Source: Alphaproteobacteria bacterium WMHbin7
Lineage (GTDB): Bacteria; Pseudomonadota; Alphaproteobacteria; Rhodospirillales; WMHbin7
DNA: 43,491 nt
Assembly: GCA_002753155.1 (NCBI GenBank)
Contig: PDZW01000026.1
Span: 1 to 43,491, forward strand
Direction of reading: 5' to 3'
The notes under the pieces were generated by a model that was not told the origin of the DNA, ran no database searches, and saw only the letters and a list, made by a program, of their open reading frames with translations. Shown here in pieces: positions 8,882 to 17,326 of this stretch. Numbering within the stretch: the stretch's first letter is position 1; every line of letters starts with the position of its first letter. The position numbers and the translations under genes are program-made.

Positions 8882-8910
8882 AAAAAAACAGCCCCTTTCG
8901 GGGCTGTTTT
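8882..8910 (-). terminator. Rho-independent terminator of the etfBA-hbd operon
   Basis: An 11-bp perfect stem (AAAACAGCCCC / GGGGCTGTTTT) closes a 4-nt loop. In the minus direction it ends in a run of seven U. It lies 20 bp after the hbd stop. The stem is symmetric and could act on both strands. Confidence 0.9.
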
Positions 8911-8930
8911 CCTACAGGAAAACACGTCCC

Positions 8931-9803
8931 TTAGCGGGTGGGCACCGGCTTTTCGCCCGAATAGTCGTAAAAGCCGCGCCCGGTCTTGCGGCCCAACCAG
9001 CCCGCCTCGACATATTTCACCAGCAGCGGGCAGGGACGGTACTTGGTATCGGCCAAGCCGTCGAAGAGAACTTGCATGACGGCAAGGCAGGTGTCCAGAC
9101 CGATGAAGTCGGCCAGTTCCAGAGGACCCATGGGATGATTGGCCCCCAGCCGCATGGCGGTATCGATGGCCTCGACCCCGCCCACGCCCTCATAAAGCGT
9201 ATAGACCGCCTCGTTCAGCATGGGCAACAGGATGCGGTTGACGATGAAGGCCGGGAAATCCTCGGCGCTGACCGGGGTCTTGCCCATTTTCAAGGTCAGG
9301 GTCTGCACGGCCTCGAAGGTGCCGGGATCGGTGGCGATGCCCCGGATCAGCTCGACCAGATGCATGAGCGGCACCGGATTCATGAAATGCATGCCCATGA
9401 ACTTGCCGGGGCGGTCGGTGGAGGAGCCCAGGCGCGTGATCGAAATCGACGAGGTATTGGAGGCGATCAGGGCTTCCGGCTTCAGATGGGGGCAAAGCTT
9501 GGCGAAGATTTCCTTCTTCACCGCCTTCGACTCGGTAGCGGCCTCGATGACCAGATCGCACTCAGCAAAGGCGGCATAATCAGTGCCGGTGGTGATGAGC
9601 GACAATCCCTTGGCCTTGTCGGCCTCGGTGATCTTTTCCTTGCTCACCTGACGGGTCATGTTCTTGTCGATGACCTTAAGGCCCGACTGCAGGCGCTCTT
9701 CGGAAATATCGACCAGCTTGACGGAAAAACCGGACAAAGCCGCCACATGGGCGATGCCCGAACCCATCTGTCCCGCGCCGATGACGCCGATATTCTTGAT
9801 CAT
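8931..9803 (-). CDS. hbd: 3-hydroxybutyryl-CoA dehydrogenase
   Basis: A soluble 290-aa NAD(P)-dependent dehydrogenase interconverting acetoacetyl-CoA and 3-hydroxybutyryl-CoA. The N-terminus carries the Rossmann motif [11 protein letters not shown]; the central HFMNPVP segment includes the catalytic His, with a SNTSS segment before it and a conserved GFPAF-like stretch (DFPAFIVNR) after it. Length matches the short single-function bacterial form, not the FadB fusion. The ATG at 9803 is preceded by AAGGA. It is the third gene of the etfB-etfA-hbd operon, 47 bp after etfA. The pairing with ETF suggests a route in which an acyl-CoA dehydrogenase elsewhere delivers electrons to ETF (fatty acid, butyrate or polyhydroxybutyrate metabolism); that is inference. 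Confidence 0.92.
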   Translation of the reverse strand: MIKNIGVIGAGQMGSGIAHVAALSGFSVKLVDISEERLQSGLKVIDKNMTRQVSKEKITEADKAKGLSLITTGTDYAAFAECDLVIEAATESKAVKKEIFAKLCPHLKPEALIASNTSSISITRLGSSTDRPGKFMGMHFMNPVPLMHLVELIRGIATDPGTFEAVQTLTLKMGKTPVSAEDFPAFIVNRILLPMLNEAVYTLYEGVGGVEAIDTAMRLGANHPMGPLELADFIGLDTCLAVMQVLFDGLADTKYRPCPLLVKYVEAGWLGRKTGRGFYDYSGEKPVPTR

Positions 9804-9850
9804 GATGACCGATCCTTGCGATGAGGTAGGAGAGATGTGGTTCATAGAGG

Positions 9851-10780
9851 TCAGAGAGCCTTGTTGAGTTCGGGGATGGCTTGGAAGAGATCAGCCACCA
9901 GACCGTAATCGGCCACCTGGAAGATGGGGGCCTCTTCATCCTTGTTGATGGCGACGATGACCTTCGAATCCTTCATGCCCGCCAGATGCTGAATGGCGCC
10001 GGAAATGCCGATGGCGACATAAAGCTCGGGGGCTACGATCTTGCCAGTCTGTCCAACCTGAAGATCGTTGGGGGCGAAGCCCGCATCGACGGCGGCGCGC
10101 GAGGCGCCAACGGCAGCACCCAACTTGTCGGCCAGTTCTTCCAGCATCTTGAAATTCTCGGCGCTTGCCATGCCGCGTCCGCCCGAAACGATAATGCGGG
10201 CTGCCGTCAGCTCGGGCCGCTCGCTCTTGGTGATTTCAGCGGAAACGAAGCTGGATAGGCCCACGTCGGGGCTGGCCGCCACGGTCTCAATCACGGCATT
10301 TCCCCCCGAAGCCGAAGCTGCATCGAAGGCGGTGCCGCGCACGGTCATCACCTTGATGGCATCCGACGAGCGCACGGTGGCCAGGGCATTGCCAGCATAA
10401 ATGGGGCGCACGAAGGTGTCGGGCGAGTCGACGGCGCAAATTTCGGAAATCTGCGCCACATCCAAAAGGGCGGCCACGCGGGGCAGGATATTCTTGCCGG
10501 TCGTGGTGGCGGGTGCCAGAACATGGCTATAGCCCTTGGCAAGGCCAGTCACCAGGGGCGCCAGCGCCTCGGCCAGGGGATGGGCCAGGGCCGCATCGTC
10601 GGCCATCAGAACCTTGGCGATGCCCGTGACTTGGCAAGCCGCCTCGGCAACCGGGCGGCAATTGTGCCCAGCCACCAGCAGATCGACGGAGCCTCCAATC
10701 TGCAGTGCTGCCGTCACGGCATTGAGCGTTGCAGGCTTGAGGATGGCGTTGTCATGTTCGGCGACGACAAGAAGAGCCAT
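9851..10780 (-). CDS. etfA: Electron transfer flavoprotein alpha subunit
   Basis: A 309-aa ETF alpha subunit, which with EtfB binds FAD and carries electrons from acyl-CoA and related dehydrogenases to ETF:quinone oxidoreductase. The C-terminal FAD domain is plain: [28 protein letters not shown], and the end motif [13 protein letters not shown] followed by ADYGLVAD. Length is that of the normal respiratory ETF; no bifurcation-type extension was noticed. It starts one base after the etfB stop, so the two subunits are co-translated. Confidence 0.95.
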   Translation of the reverse strand: MALLVVAEHDNAILKPATLNAVTAALQIGGSVDLLVAGHNCRPVAEAACQVTGIAKVLMADDAALAHPLAEALAPLVTGLAKGYSHVLAPATTTGKNILPRVAALLDVAQISEICAVDSPDTFVRPIYAGNALATVRSSDAIKVMTVRGTAFDAASASGGNAVIETVAASPDVGLSSFVSAEITKSERPELTAARIIVSGGRGMASAENFKMLEELADKLGAAVGASRAAVDAGFAPNDLQVGQTGKIVAPELYVAIGISGAIQHLAGMKDSKVIVAINKDEEAPIFQVADYGLVADLFQAIPELNKAL

Positions 10781-10781
10781 G

Positions 10782-11531
10782 TCAGATCACCTTCGCTTCG
10801 TTCTTGAGTTTGTCGATCAATTGGGCGATGTCGGCCACCTTGACGCCGGCCTGGCGCTTGGGCGGCTCGGTCACCTTCAGGATCGTAAGCCGGGGCTTCG
10901 TATCCAGCCCCAGATCGGCAGGCGTCACCACCTCGATAGGCTTCTTCTTGGCCTTCATGATGTTGGGAAGGCTGGCATAGCGCGGCTCGTTGAGGCGCAG
11001 ATCAGTGGTGACCACAGAGGGCAGCTTGACCTTCAAGGTCTCAAGCCCGCCATCGATTTCACGCGTCACCAGGACATGCCCCTCTTCGGGTGTCAGTTTG
11101 GAGGCAAAGGTCGCCTGACCCCAGCCCAAGAGGGCCGCCAGCATCTGGCCGGTCTGATTGCAATCATCGTCGATGGCCTGCTTGCCCAGAAGAACAAGGC
11201 TTGGCTGCTCCTTGTCGCACAGGGCCTTGAGGCCCTTGGCGACTGCCAGCGGCTCCAGAATATCGTCGGTCTGCACCAGGATGCCGCGATCAGCCCCCAT
11301 GGCCAGCGCCGTGCGGATGGTTTCCTGACAGGCGACCGGCCCCATGGAGACAGCGACGATCTCGGTTGCTTTGCCCGCCTCTTTCAGGCGCACGGCCTCT
11401 TCGACGGCGATTTCGTCGAACGGATTCATCGACATCTTGACGTTGGCCGTCTCGACACCTGTTTGATCGGATTTGACGCGGATCTTGACGTTGTAATCGA
11501 CCACGCGTTTGACGGCGACCAGGACTTTCAT
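10782..11531 (-). CDS. etfB: Electron transfer flavoprotein beta subunit
   Basis: The 249-aa beta subunit, with the standard N-terminus [20 protein letters not shown] and the adenine nucleotide-binding core. The signature region near residues 120-170 is present ([21 protein letters not shown]). The ATG at 11531 fits the conserved N-terminus and has GGGGAG close before it; a longer reading frame upstream would include the promoter. It is the first gene of the etfB-etfA-hbd operon. Confidence 0.95.
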   Translation of the reverse strand: MKVLVAVKRVVDYNVKIRVKSDQTGVETANVKMSMNPFDEIAVEEAVRLKEAGKATEIVAVSMGPVACQETIRTALAMGADRGILVQTDDILEPLAVAKGLKALCDKEQPSLVLLGKQAIDDDCNQTGQMLAALLGWGQATFASKLTPEEGHVLVTREIDGGLETLKVKLPSVVTTDLRLNEPRYASLPNIMKAKKKPIEVVTPADLGLDTKPRLTILKVTEPPKRQAGVKVADIAQLIDKLKNEAKVI

Positions 11532-11617
11532 GTCTCCCCGCAGCGTTCTGAGATAAGGGTCCGCCCAGGCTGGTGCCGACCTGGAAAGCGGCATTCGAGT
11601 ACCAGTATATGCACCGC

Positions 11618-11646
11618 ACAATAACCCCGGCCCCACAGCCTGTCAA
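11618..11646 (-). promoter_or_regulatory. Strong sigma-70 type promoter of etfBA-hbd
   Basis: A perfect -35, TTGACA (11646-11641), is separated by 17 bp from TATTGT (11623-11618). Transcription would start near 11611, leaving an 80-nt leader before the etfB ATG. The promoter sits in the short gap after pssA, separating the two transcription units. Confidence 0.75.
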
Positions 11647-11652
11647 CGCGCC

Positions 11653-12516
11653 TCAAGAAGCCGAAGGGGCCTTGGGAGAGGGGGCGCTGTCCGCCAGGGG
11701 CTGACTATCCTGAATTTCCTGCGCTTTGCGCTCCAGATCGCGGTAGGACTTCAGCGCGAAGGGGATCGAGGCGGCATAGGACAGGCCGATGGCGGGCAAG
11801 GTCACCCAAGGCGCTGTGATCGAGAAGGCCGCCACCAGGGCGAGGCCCAAAAGGGCAGGCAGAACATAGGGATGCGGAATGCGCACGCCCTTGAAGGAAA
11901 AGGTGGGCAGGCGGCTGACCATCAGAAAGGCGACCAGAACCAAAACCGCCCCGACCAGGACCCGACTGCCGAAAAAGGCATTTCCCAGCTCGAAGGACAG
12001 CATGAGGGGCAGGAGCGCCATGCCAGCCGCCGCCGGGGCGGGCACGCCTGTAAAGAAATTATAGGCATAGGGGGGCAGGTCGGCCTGACCGATCATGGTG
12101 TTGAAACGGGCCAGACGCAGGGCCGAACAGACCGGGAAAAGCAGGGCCAGGGCCCAGCCCAGGCTGCCCGCGTCCTTTAGGGTCCATTGATACATCAGAA
12201 TGGCCGGAGCGACCCCGAAGCAGACGAAATCGGACAGCGAATCGAGCTCGGCTCCGAATTTCGAGGTGCCTTTGAGCAGCCGGGCAACCCGGCCATCCAA
12301 TCCATCCAGAATGCCCGCCAGAACGATGGCGATCACCGCATGTTCCCATTTTTCCTGCAAACCAAAGCGGATCGAGGTCAGTCCGGCGCACAATGCCAAC
12401 AGAGTCAGCATGTTGGGAATCATATGGTTGAGCGAAAGCCCCTTTAGCCGGGGAATGCCGCGCCGCTTCTTGCGCCGAGACCAGCCGCCCCCTTCCCGAT
12501 CAGCATCGGTCTGCAT
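11653..12516 (-). CDS. pssA: CDP-diacylglycerol-serine O-phosphatidyltransferase
   Basis: A 287-aa membrane enzyme that makes phosphatidylserine from CDP-diacylglycerol and L-serine. The CDP-alcohol phosphatidyltransferase motif DG-x2-(A/G)R-x8-G-x3-D-x3-D is complete (from DGLDGRVARL to LDSLSD). Six or more hydrophobic segments follow, and there is a polar, Ala/Pro/Ser-rich C-terminal tail. It starts at the stop of psd, sharing one base (TGATG), so the two consecutive steps to phosphatidylethanolamine are coupled. Confidence 0.93.
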   Translation of the reverse strand: MQTDADREGGGWSRRKKRRGIPRLKGLSLNHMIPNMLTLLALCAGLTSIRFGLQEKWEHAVIAIVLAGILDGLDGRVARLLKGTSKFGAELDSLSDFVCFGVAPAILMYQWTLKDAGSLGWALALLFPVCSALRLARFNTMIGQADLPPYAYNFFTGVPAPAAAGMALLPLMLSFELGNAFFGSRVLVGAVLVLVAFLMVSRLPTFSFKGVRIPHPYVLPALLGLALVAAFSITAPWVTLPAIGLSYAASIPFALKSYRDLERKAQEIQDSQPLADSAPSPKAPSAS

Positions 12517-13205
12517 CAGCGGATCTCGCCAGCCCTGACGGATTCGGTTCCGGTCAGATCGGCCAGGACGGTCTCGCCCGCGATGGCGCGTTGCCCCACG
12601 GCCACCAGCGGCGCAACCCCCTCGGGCAGATAGACATCAACCCGGCTGCCGAAGCGGATGAGCCCGAACCGCTCGCCGGTGCGCACCTTCTGGCCTTCCG
12701 AAAGCGGGCAGACGATGCGCCGGGCCACCAGCCCCGCAATCTGCACGAAAGCCAGATCGCGCCCATCTTCCAGGGCCAGCTTGACGGCCATGCGCTCGTT
12801 GTCGTCGCTTGCCTTGTCGAGACTGGCATTCAGGAAAAGGCCGGGGCGGTAGAATTTCACCGCCACCTCGCCCGAGACCGGAATGCGGTTCACATGCACG
12901 TCAAAGACCGACATGAAGACGCAGACGCGCGGGCGCAGGGCATCGCCCATACCCAGCTCGGCGGGCGGCTTGGCCTGATCAACCAGTTGCACGAAGCCGT
13001 CGGCAGGGCTGATCACCAGCCCTTCGCGCGTCGGCGTGACACGGTCGGGATTGCGAAAGAAGTAGACGCACCACAAGGTGGCGACGGCGCCGACCCAGCC
13101 CAGCGGGGCCCACAGCCAGTGCAAAACCAGCGTGCAGACGGCAAAAAGGGTGATGAAGGGCCAGCCTTCGGGATGGATGGGAACCAGGAGATATCGTTTC
13201 AGCAT
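12516..13205 (-). CDS. psd: Phosphatidylserine decarboxylase proenzyme (short form)
   Basis: A 229-aa decarboxylase converting phosphatidylserine to phosphatidylethanolamine at the inner membrane. The processing site is FGS (in [12 protein letters not shown]), where cleavage before Ser creates the pyruvoyl group; this FGSR form is that of the short bacterial/archaeal class. One or two hydrophobic segments at residues 15-50 anchor it. ADGFVQ and VFDVHVNR motifs are present. The ATG at 13205 is preferred over an upstream TTG at 13223; no strong ribosome site is visible for either. It is first in the psd-pssA pair. Confidence 0.92.
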   Translation of the reverse strand: MLKRYLLVPIHPEGWPFITLFAVCTLVLHWLWAPLGWVGAVATLWCVYFFRNPDRVTPTREGLVISPADGFVQLVDQAKPPAELGMGDALRPRVCVFMSVFDVHVNRIPVSGEVAVKFYRPGLFLNASLDKASDDNERMAVKLALEDGRDLAFVQIAGLVARRIVCPLSEGQKVRTGERFGLIRFGSRVDVYLPEGVAPLVAVGQRAIAGETVLADLTGTESVRAGEIR

Positions 13206-13304
13206 GCTGGCTTTATAAAGCAAGTTCGGCCTGCTGAGTAGAGGTGAATTCAGGCCAATCAGTCGTTTTCATGTGGGAAAACCCTGTGTTAAGGTGTCGC
13301 CGTC

Positions 13305-13802
13305 ATGACATCCTCCGACCTTTCCGGCGAAGTTGTCCGTCACGCCATCCCCCTGCACCGCCTGGGCAAAGACGCCGAAGGCCGGGTGATTCTGCGTGAG
13401 CGCAAGGGACCGGTGCGCTTTCAGTTCCAGTATTTGGGCCAGGTCGTTCACGGCGATATCGAGGACAGCGAAACCCATTCGCGTTTGCGTTTGCGGGCCG
13501 AGCTTGGGCGCGTTCCCTATACGGCGGAATCCGGAGACTGGCGTTTCAACGTCCTGGCCCTGGCCGAGGCGGCCAACGAGGCCCTGGGTGGGGTGGTGCG
13601 CATCACGCCCGACCAGCGCATCATCGCCGTCTATGACGATGAGATGATGTCGCCGCTGACCGGCGCCTTGCTGATCGGCGCCATCACGCAATTTCTGCTC
13701 CATATCAGACCCTATCTGGAGCTGATCTTGATGATAGCGCCGCGCGTCAAGAAGCGCCGTGTGCCCTTTACCTTCCCGGCACAGCCCGTCAAGCGGGGCT
13801 GA
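13305..13802 (+). CDS. Conserved hypothetical protein, 165 aa
   Basis: I do not recognise a family. The protein has a beta-rich N-terminal half with many Arg and Glu residues, and a hydrophobic stretch near 120-150 (SPLTGALLIGAITQFLLHI, then LELILMIA) that could be a membrane segment or hairpin. It ends in a basic tail (APRVKKRRV). It is divergent from psd with 99 bp between them. Its 3' end overlaps that of the next, convergent gene by 14 bp. Codon use matches its neighbours. Confidence 0.6.
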   Translation: MTSSDLSGEVVRHAIPLHRLGKDAEGRVILRERKGPVRFQFQYLGQVVHGDIEDSETHSRLRLRAELGRVPYTAESGDWRFNVLALAEAANEALGGVVRITPDQRIIAVYDDEMMSPLTGALLIGAITQFLLHIRPYLELILMIAPRVKKRRVPFTFPAQPVKRG

Positions 13803-14064
13803 GCTCCCCCAAACCGGTCAGAAACACGCCGCTGGCCAGAAAGGCCAGAAACCGGTCGCCGATTCCCATCGTATCGGCCTGACGCAGCACCTTGGCGGCC
13901 TGACGGCGGGTGCAGGGCATGACCAGGGTTTTTTCCGGCCGATCCGGCAGATCGTTGCGTTCGGCCAGGGCGGCGACAATTCTTCTGGCCCCGTCGAGCT
14001 TATCAGCCACGACAACGGCAACAAGGCGATGATCGGTAAAGACCGTCCATAATGTACGCTTCAT
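13789..14064 (-). CDS. Small hypothetical protein, 91 aa
   Basis: A soluble 91-aa protein of unknown role, beginning with a strand-rich segment (TLWTVFTDHRLVAVVVADKL) and followed by mostly helical, charged sequence. It contains a single Cys. AGGGAAT sits upstream of the ATG, which supports the start. It overlaps the end of the convergent 165-aa gene by 14 bp. No function is proposed. Confidence 0.5.
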   Translation of the reverse strand: MKRTLWTVFTDHRLVAVVVADKLDGARRIVAALAERNDLPDRPEKTLVMPCTRRQAAKVLRQADTMGIGDRFLAFLASGVFLTGLGELSPA

Positions 14065-14141
14065 GTGTGTAATTCCCTATCTTTGAGGATCTTGAGCGGC
14101 TTCCTCCGAATGGGCCGGAGGGGCCGGATGGCTTCAAGACG

Positions 14142-14543
14142 TCAAAGAACGGGGGGAGCCCGGGGGGCGGCCTGACGATAAGGATCAAGCGGCGGGGCGA
14201 AGGTCTGGGCTAAGGACAAATAGCCGGTTTTGGTCACCGGATGCAGCCGGTCGGTCAGCGCCAGGGAAGCGGGCTGGTCGAGCCCACCCTGCATCAAAGG
14301 CAGGCAGAAAACGCACAGACCAGCCGATTCGGCATCGGCGCCGGGAAGGGTGAGACCGCCATCCGGACCGATGGACTTAAGGCCCAGGGTGGTACAGATC
14401 AGCCCCCGGCCTTCCAAAACATCCGCGACCGACTGACCCAAGGGGTCGGCGGCCTGGACAGGCATCAAGGTTCCGGCGATCAGATTGAAAGCCAGAAGAA
14501 CCAGTCCAGTCCAGGACATAACGCGGCGGCGCATGGTTACCAT
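14142..14543 (-). CDS. Exported DUF2946-like protein with CxxC motif
   Basis: A 133-aa protein with a signal peptide (basic start, hydrophobic core to about residue 28, then Ala-x-Ala before Asp33). The mature part has a Cys in GLICTT and, about 35 residues on, CVFC. That layout resembles DUF2946 proteins, small secreted CPFC-containing proteins often found near copper or TonB-dependent transporters; no such neighbour is seen here. The C-terminus is Pro-rich. Start at 14543 or nine bases later at 14534. Family assignment is tentative. Confidence 0.5.
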   Translation of the reverse strand: MVTMRRRVMSWTGLVLLAFNLIAGTLMPVQAADPLGQSVADVLEGRGLICTTLGLKSIGPDGGLTLPGADAESAGLCVFCLPLMQGGLDQPASLALTDRLHPVTKTGYLSLAQTFAPPLDPYRQAAPRAPPVL

Positions 14544-14599
14544 GCCGTCAAGTTAGGCATGCCCTGGCGGGCTGTCAATGGCGGGGCAGAAGAATTTCC

Positions 14600-15211
14600 T
14601 TACTTCCCCAGCAGGAAGAGGCCGTTCTCGCCCATCAGATTGGCTTTCCAGTCGGGCGGCGTGAAAGGCCTGATCTGGCCCGAAGAATCGATAGCCAGAC
14701 CCCGCTCGATACGCGCCCCGATGGCCTGAGCCAGATCGATGAAATCGTCGATGGTGCATAGATGGATGTTGGGCGTGTCGTACCAGGCAAAGCCCAGAGA
14801 CGAGGTGACCGGCATGCGTCCATGCGCCAGCAGGCTCAGGCGCACGCGCCAATGGCCGAAATTGGGCAGGCTGACGATGGCGTGCTTGCCGATGCGCAGC
14901 ATCTGCTCCAGCACCTCTCTGGGGTTGCGGGTGGCCTGCAAGGTCTGCGACAGGATCACATAATCGAAAGCACCCGCGGGATAGTCCTTAAGGTCGGTAT
15001 CGGCATCGCCCTGAATGACCGAGAGGCCTTGGCGCACCGCCGCCGCAACACCCGCCATCGACAGCTCGATGCCGCGACCATCCACCTTCTTGGTGTCGCG
15101 CAGGAATTTCAGCAATTCGCCCTCGCCGCAGCCGACATCAAGCACGCGCGTCTTGGGGGCCACCATGTCGGCGATCAGGCGCAGATCAAAGCGCAGTTGT
15201 GAGGGGCTCAT
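14600..15211 (-). CDS. metW: MetW, methyltransferase-fold partner of homoserine acetyltransferase
   Basis: A 203-aa SAM-binding Rossmann protein. Motif I is [12 protein letters not shown], followed by the MetW-typical VDGRGIEL, a [16 protein letters not shown] segment ([16 protein letters not shown]) and a [12 protein letters not shown] stretch. MetW accompanies MetX in many proteobacteria and is needed for full homoserine O-acetyltransferase activity. It overlaps metX by 4 nt (ATGA), so the two are co-translated. Confidence 0.93.
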   Translation of the reverse strand: MSPSQLRFDLRLIADMVAPKTRVLDVGCGEGELLKFLRDTKKVDGRGIELSMAGVAAAVRQGLSVIQGDADTDLKDYPAGAFDYVILSQTLQATRNPREVLEQMLRIGKHAIVSLPNFGHWRVRLSLLAHGRMPVTSSLGFAWYDTPNIHLCTIDDFIDLAQAIGARIERGLAIDSSGQIRPFTPPDWKANLMGENGLFLLGK

Positions 15212-16389
15212 GAGTCCACGCTCCGTCCCGGCAGCAGGCCCCGATGCTCGGCCGCTCCATCCAGGAAACCTTGCAGCGTCTTGTGGAATTCGGGTTCGTC
15301 GAGCAGAAAGGCGTCGTGGCCTTTGTCTGACTCGATTTCGACGAAGCTGACATTGGCCGCCACGGCATTCAGCGCATGCACGATGGCCCTGGATTCCCGC
15401 GTGGGAAACAGCCAGTCGCTGGTAAAAGAGATCACGCAGAAGCGGACGGGCGTGCCCTTGAAGGCATTGGCCAGCTTGCCGCCATGCTCGGCCGCCAAGT
15501 CGAAATAATCCATCGCCCGCGTGATATACAGATAGGAATTGGCGTCGAAGCGTTCGACAAAGGTCGAGCCCTGATGGCGCAAATAGCTTTCGATCTGGAA
15601 ATCGGCCTCAAAACCATAGGTCACGTTCTGACGATTCTGCAGCTTGCGCCCGAATTTCTTGTGCAGCGCCGGTTCCGAGAGATAGGTGATGTGGGCCGCC
15701 ATGCGCGCCACCGCCAGGCCGCGATGCGGGTTGGTGCCTTTCGAATGATAGTCGCCCTCATGCCAGTCGGGATCGGCCATGATAGCCTGGCGTCCAACCT
15801 CGCCGAAGGCGATGTTCTGGGCAGAGTGGCGAGACGAGGTGGCGATGGGCAGAGCGGCAAAGACCCTTCTCGGATGGCTGGCCGCCCATTCCAGAACCTG
15901 CATGCCGCCCATTGATCCGCCGACGACGCAGAAAAGCTGCTCGATGCCCAAATGGTCCAGCAACAAGGCCTGGGCGTTCACCATGTCGCCGATGGTGATG
16001 ACAGGAAAGCCAAGACCCCAGGGTTTGCCGGTCTGGGGATTGATCTCGACGGGTCCCGTGGTCCCCATGCATCCGCCCAACACATTGGAACAGATCAGAA
16101 AATAGCGGTCGGTATCGAACAGGTTGCCAGGCCCCACCAGCGTATGCCACCAGCCCGGCTTGCCGGTGACGGGGTGGGAATCGGCCAGATACTGATCACC
16201 GGTCAGGGCGTGACAGACCAGAATGGCATTGGATTTGTCGGCATTCAGGGTGCCGTAGGTGCGCCAGGCCACCGTGATGCGCTCCAACACCACCCCGCAG
16301 TCGAGCTTCAGGGGGCCAAGCTCGGCGGTCGAGCAGGCCTGGGTGCGCGGATCTATGCCGCCGGGGGCGAGGACTGGAGGCAGATTCAT
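15208..16389 (-). CDS. metX: Homoserine O-acetyltransferase
   Basis: An alpha/beta-hydrolase acyltransferase of 393 aa that O-acetylates (or in some relatives O-succinylates) L-homoserine, the first committed step of methionine synthesis. The nucleophile elbow is GGSMGGMQ with Ser in the centre; other conserved segments are [14 protein letters not shown], the [14 protein letters not shown] loop, and the late Asp and His near SDWLFP and DKGHDAFL. Start: ATG at 16389; a GTG 12 bp upstream overlaps a possible -10. The companion metW follows with a 4-nt overlap. Confidence 0.93.
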   Translation of the reverse strand: MNLPPVLAPGGIDPRTQACSTAELGPLKLDCGVVLERITVAWRTYGTLNADKSNAILVCHALTGDQYLADSHPVTGKPGWWHTLVGPGNLFDTDRYFLICSNVLGGCMGTTGPVEINPQTGKPWGLGFPVITIGDMVNAQALLLDHLGIEQLFCVVGGSMGGMQVLEWAASHPRRVFAALPIATSSRHSAQNIAFGEVGRQAIMADPDWHEGDYHSKGTNPHRGLAVARMAAHITYLSEPALHKKFGRKLQNRQNVTYGFEADFQIESYLRHQGSTFVERFDANSYLYITRAMDYFDLAAEHGGKLANAFKGTPVRFCVISFTSDWLFPTRESRAIVHALNAVAANVSFVEIESDKGHDAFLLDEPEFHKTLQGFLDGAAEHRGLLPGRSVDS

Positions 16390-16398
16390 GGTCGCAAA

Positions 16399-16427
16399 CA
16401 CCTAGGACCGGGCCACCCCCCTGTCAA
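16399..16427 (-). promoter_or_regulatory. Possible metXW promoter
   Basis: A perfect -35, TTGACA (16427-16422), precedes TAGGTG (16404-16399) by 17 bp; the -10 is poor. If used, transcription would begin almost at the ATG at 16389, giving a near-leaderless message. Confidence 0.35.
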
Positions 16428-16432
16428 TCCCT

Positions 16433-16461
16433 TTGATTTCAGAGCCAACGGCGGCTAAAAC
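16433..16461 (+). promoter_or_regulatory. Possible promoter of the chorismate mutase-hisC-tyrA operon
   Basis: TTGATT (16433-16438), 17 bp, TAAAAC (16456-16461); four of six bases match consensus in each. It would leave a leader of about 20 nt. It overlaps the divergent metX promoter region. Confidence 0.4.
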
Positions 16462-16488
16462 GGTTTTGTCTTTGATAAAGATGGACCA

Positions 16489-17307
16489 ATGCCCAAAACG
16501 CCCACCCTTGCCCAGCTGCGCGGCCGCATCGACAGCATCGACAGCAAATTGCACGATTTGCTGATGAAGCGCGCCTTGGTCGTCGAATCCGTGGGTAAGC
16601 TCAAACATGCCGCCGGAGGCGGTCCCCCCTTTCGCCTGGGCCGCGAGGCCGAAATTCTGCGCCGTCTGGCCAGCCGCCACCAGGGTCCGCTGCCCTTTGG
16701 GGTGATTGCCAGGCTTTGGCGCGAGATCATCGCCAGCTTCACCCAGCTCGAACTGGCCTATGCCGTGGCCCTCTGTCTGCCCTCTCCCGACTCGCCGGTC
16801 AAGGATCTGGCCAGGGATCATTACGGCGGCGGCGTCACTCTTTTGCCCTTTGCCCAGCCTGGTGCCGCCCTGGCCGCCCTCACCGAGGGCAAGGCCCTGC
16901 AGGCCGTGCTTCCCTGGCCCCGGCCCGATGAGGAAGCCCCTTGGTGGCCCTTGCTGATGGATGGCGGGCAACCGCCGCGCATCGTTGCCCGCCTGCCCTT
17001 CGTGGGTCAGCCCCAGCCGGGTCGGGAAGCCCTGGTCGTGGCCCGTTTTGCCCCCGAGCCTTCGGGCGATGACCTGACCCTGATCGGCCTGGAAACCCGG
17101 GAACCGGCCAGCCGCTCCAGTCTGAAGTCCGAGTTCGAAAAGGCCGGATTTACCGTCCGTCCGATTTTTGCCGGTCCGGTCAGAGGCAAGCCCCTGGCTT
17201 TGATCGAGCTTGACGGCTATGTAGAGGCCAGCGACGAGCGTCTGGACAAAATGGCCCTGCCCCGCCTTCAGGTGCTGGGAGCCTATGCCCGACCCATCAC
17301 CGACTGA
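16489..17307 (+). CDS. AroQ chorismate mutase with a degenerate prephenate dehydratase-like tail
   Basis: Residues 7-92 form an AroQ-type all-helical chorismate mutase (LRGRIDSIDSKL, MKRALVVESVGKLK, then a REAEILRRL helix), which makes prephenate from chorismate. The remaining ~180 residues resemble a shrunken prephenate dehydratase of the P-protein type. An AxxHYG segment stands where the dehydratase has its first motif, ARF replaces the catalytic TRF, and an ACT-like end reads LALIELDGYV followed by a LGAYARP finish. Mutase activity is well supported; dehydratase activity is unlikely. A regulatory role in binding an aromatic amino acid is inference. The downstream hisC begins just after its stop. 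Confidence 0.8.
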   Translation: MPKTPTLAQLRGRIDSIDSKLHDLLMKRALVVESVGKLKHAAGGGPPFRLGREAEILRRLASRHQGPLPFGVIARLWREIIASFTQLELAYAVALCLPSPDSPVKDLARDHYGGGVTLLPFAQPGAALAALTEGKALQAVLPWPRPDEEAPWWPLLMDGGQPPRIVARLPFVGQPQPGREALVVARFAPEPSGDDLTLIGLETREPASRSSLKSEFEKAGFTVRPIFAGPVRGKPLALIELDGYVEASDERLDKMALPRLQVLGAYARPITD

Positions 17308-17326
17308 AAAACGTAGAGAGAGACGC

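Noticed and set aside
16389..16489. SAM-responsive riboswitch upstream of metX
   Set aside because: The gap is too short and the possible promoter sits almost at the start codon; no riboswitch core seen.
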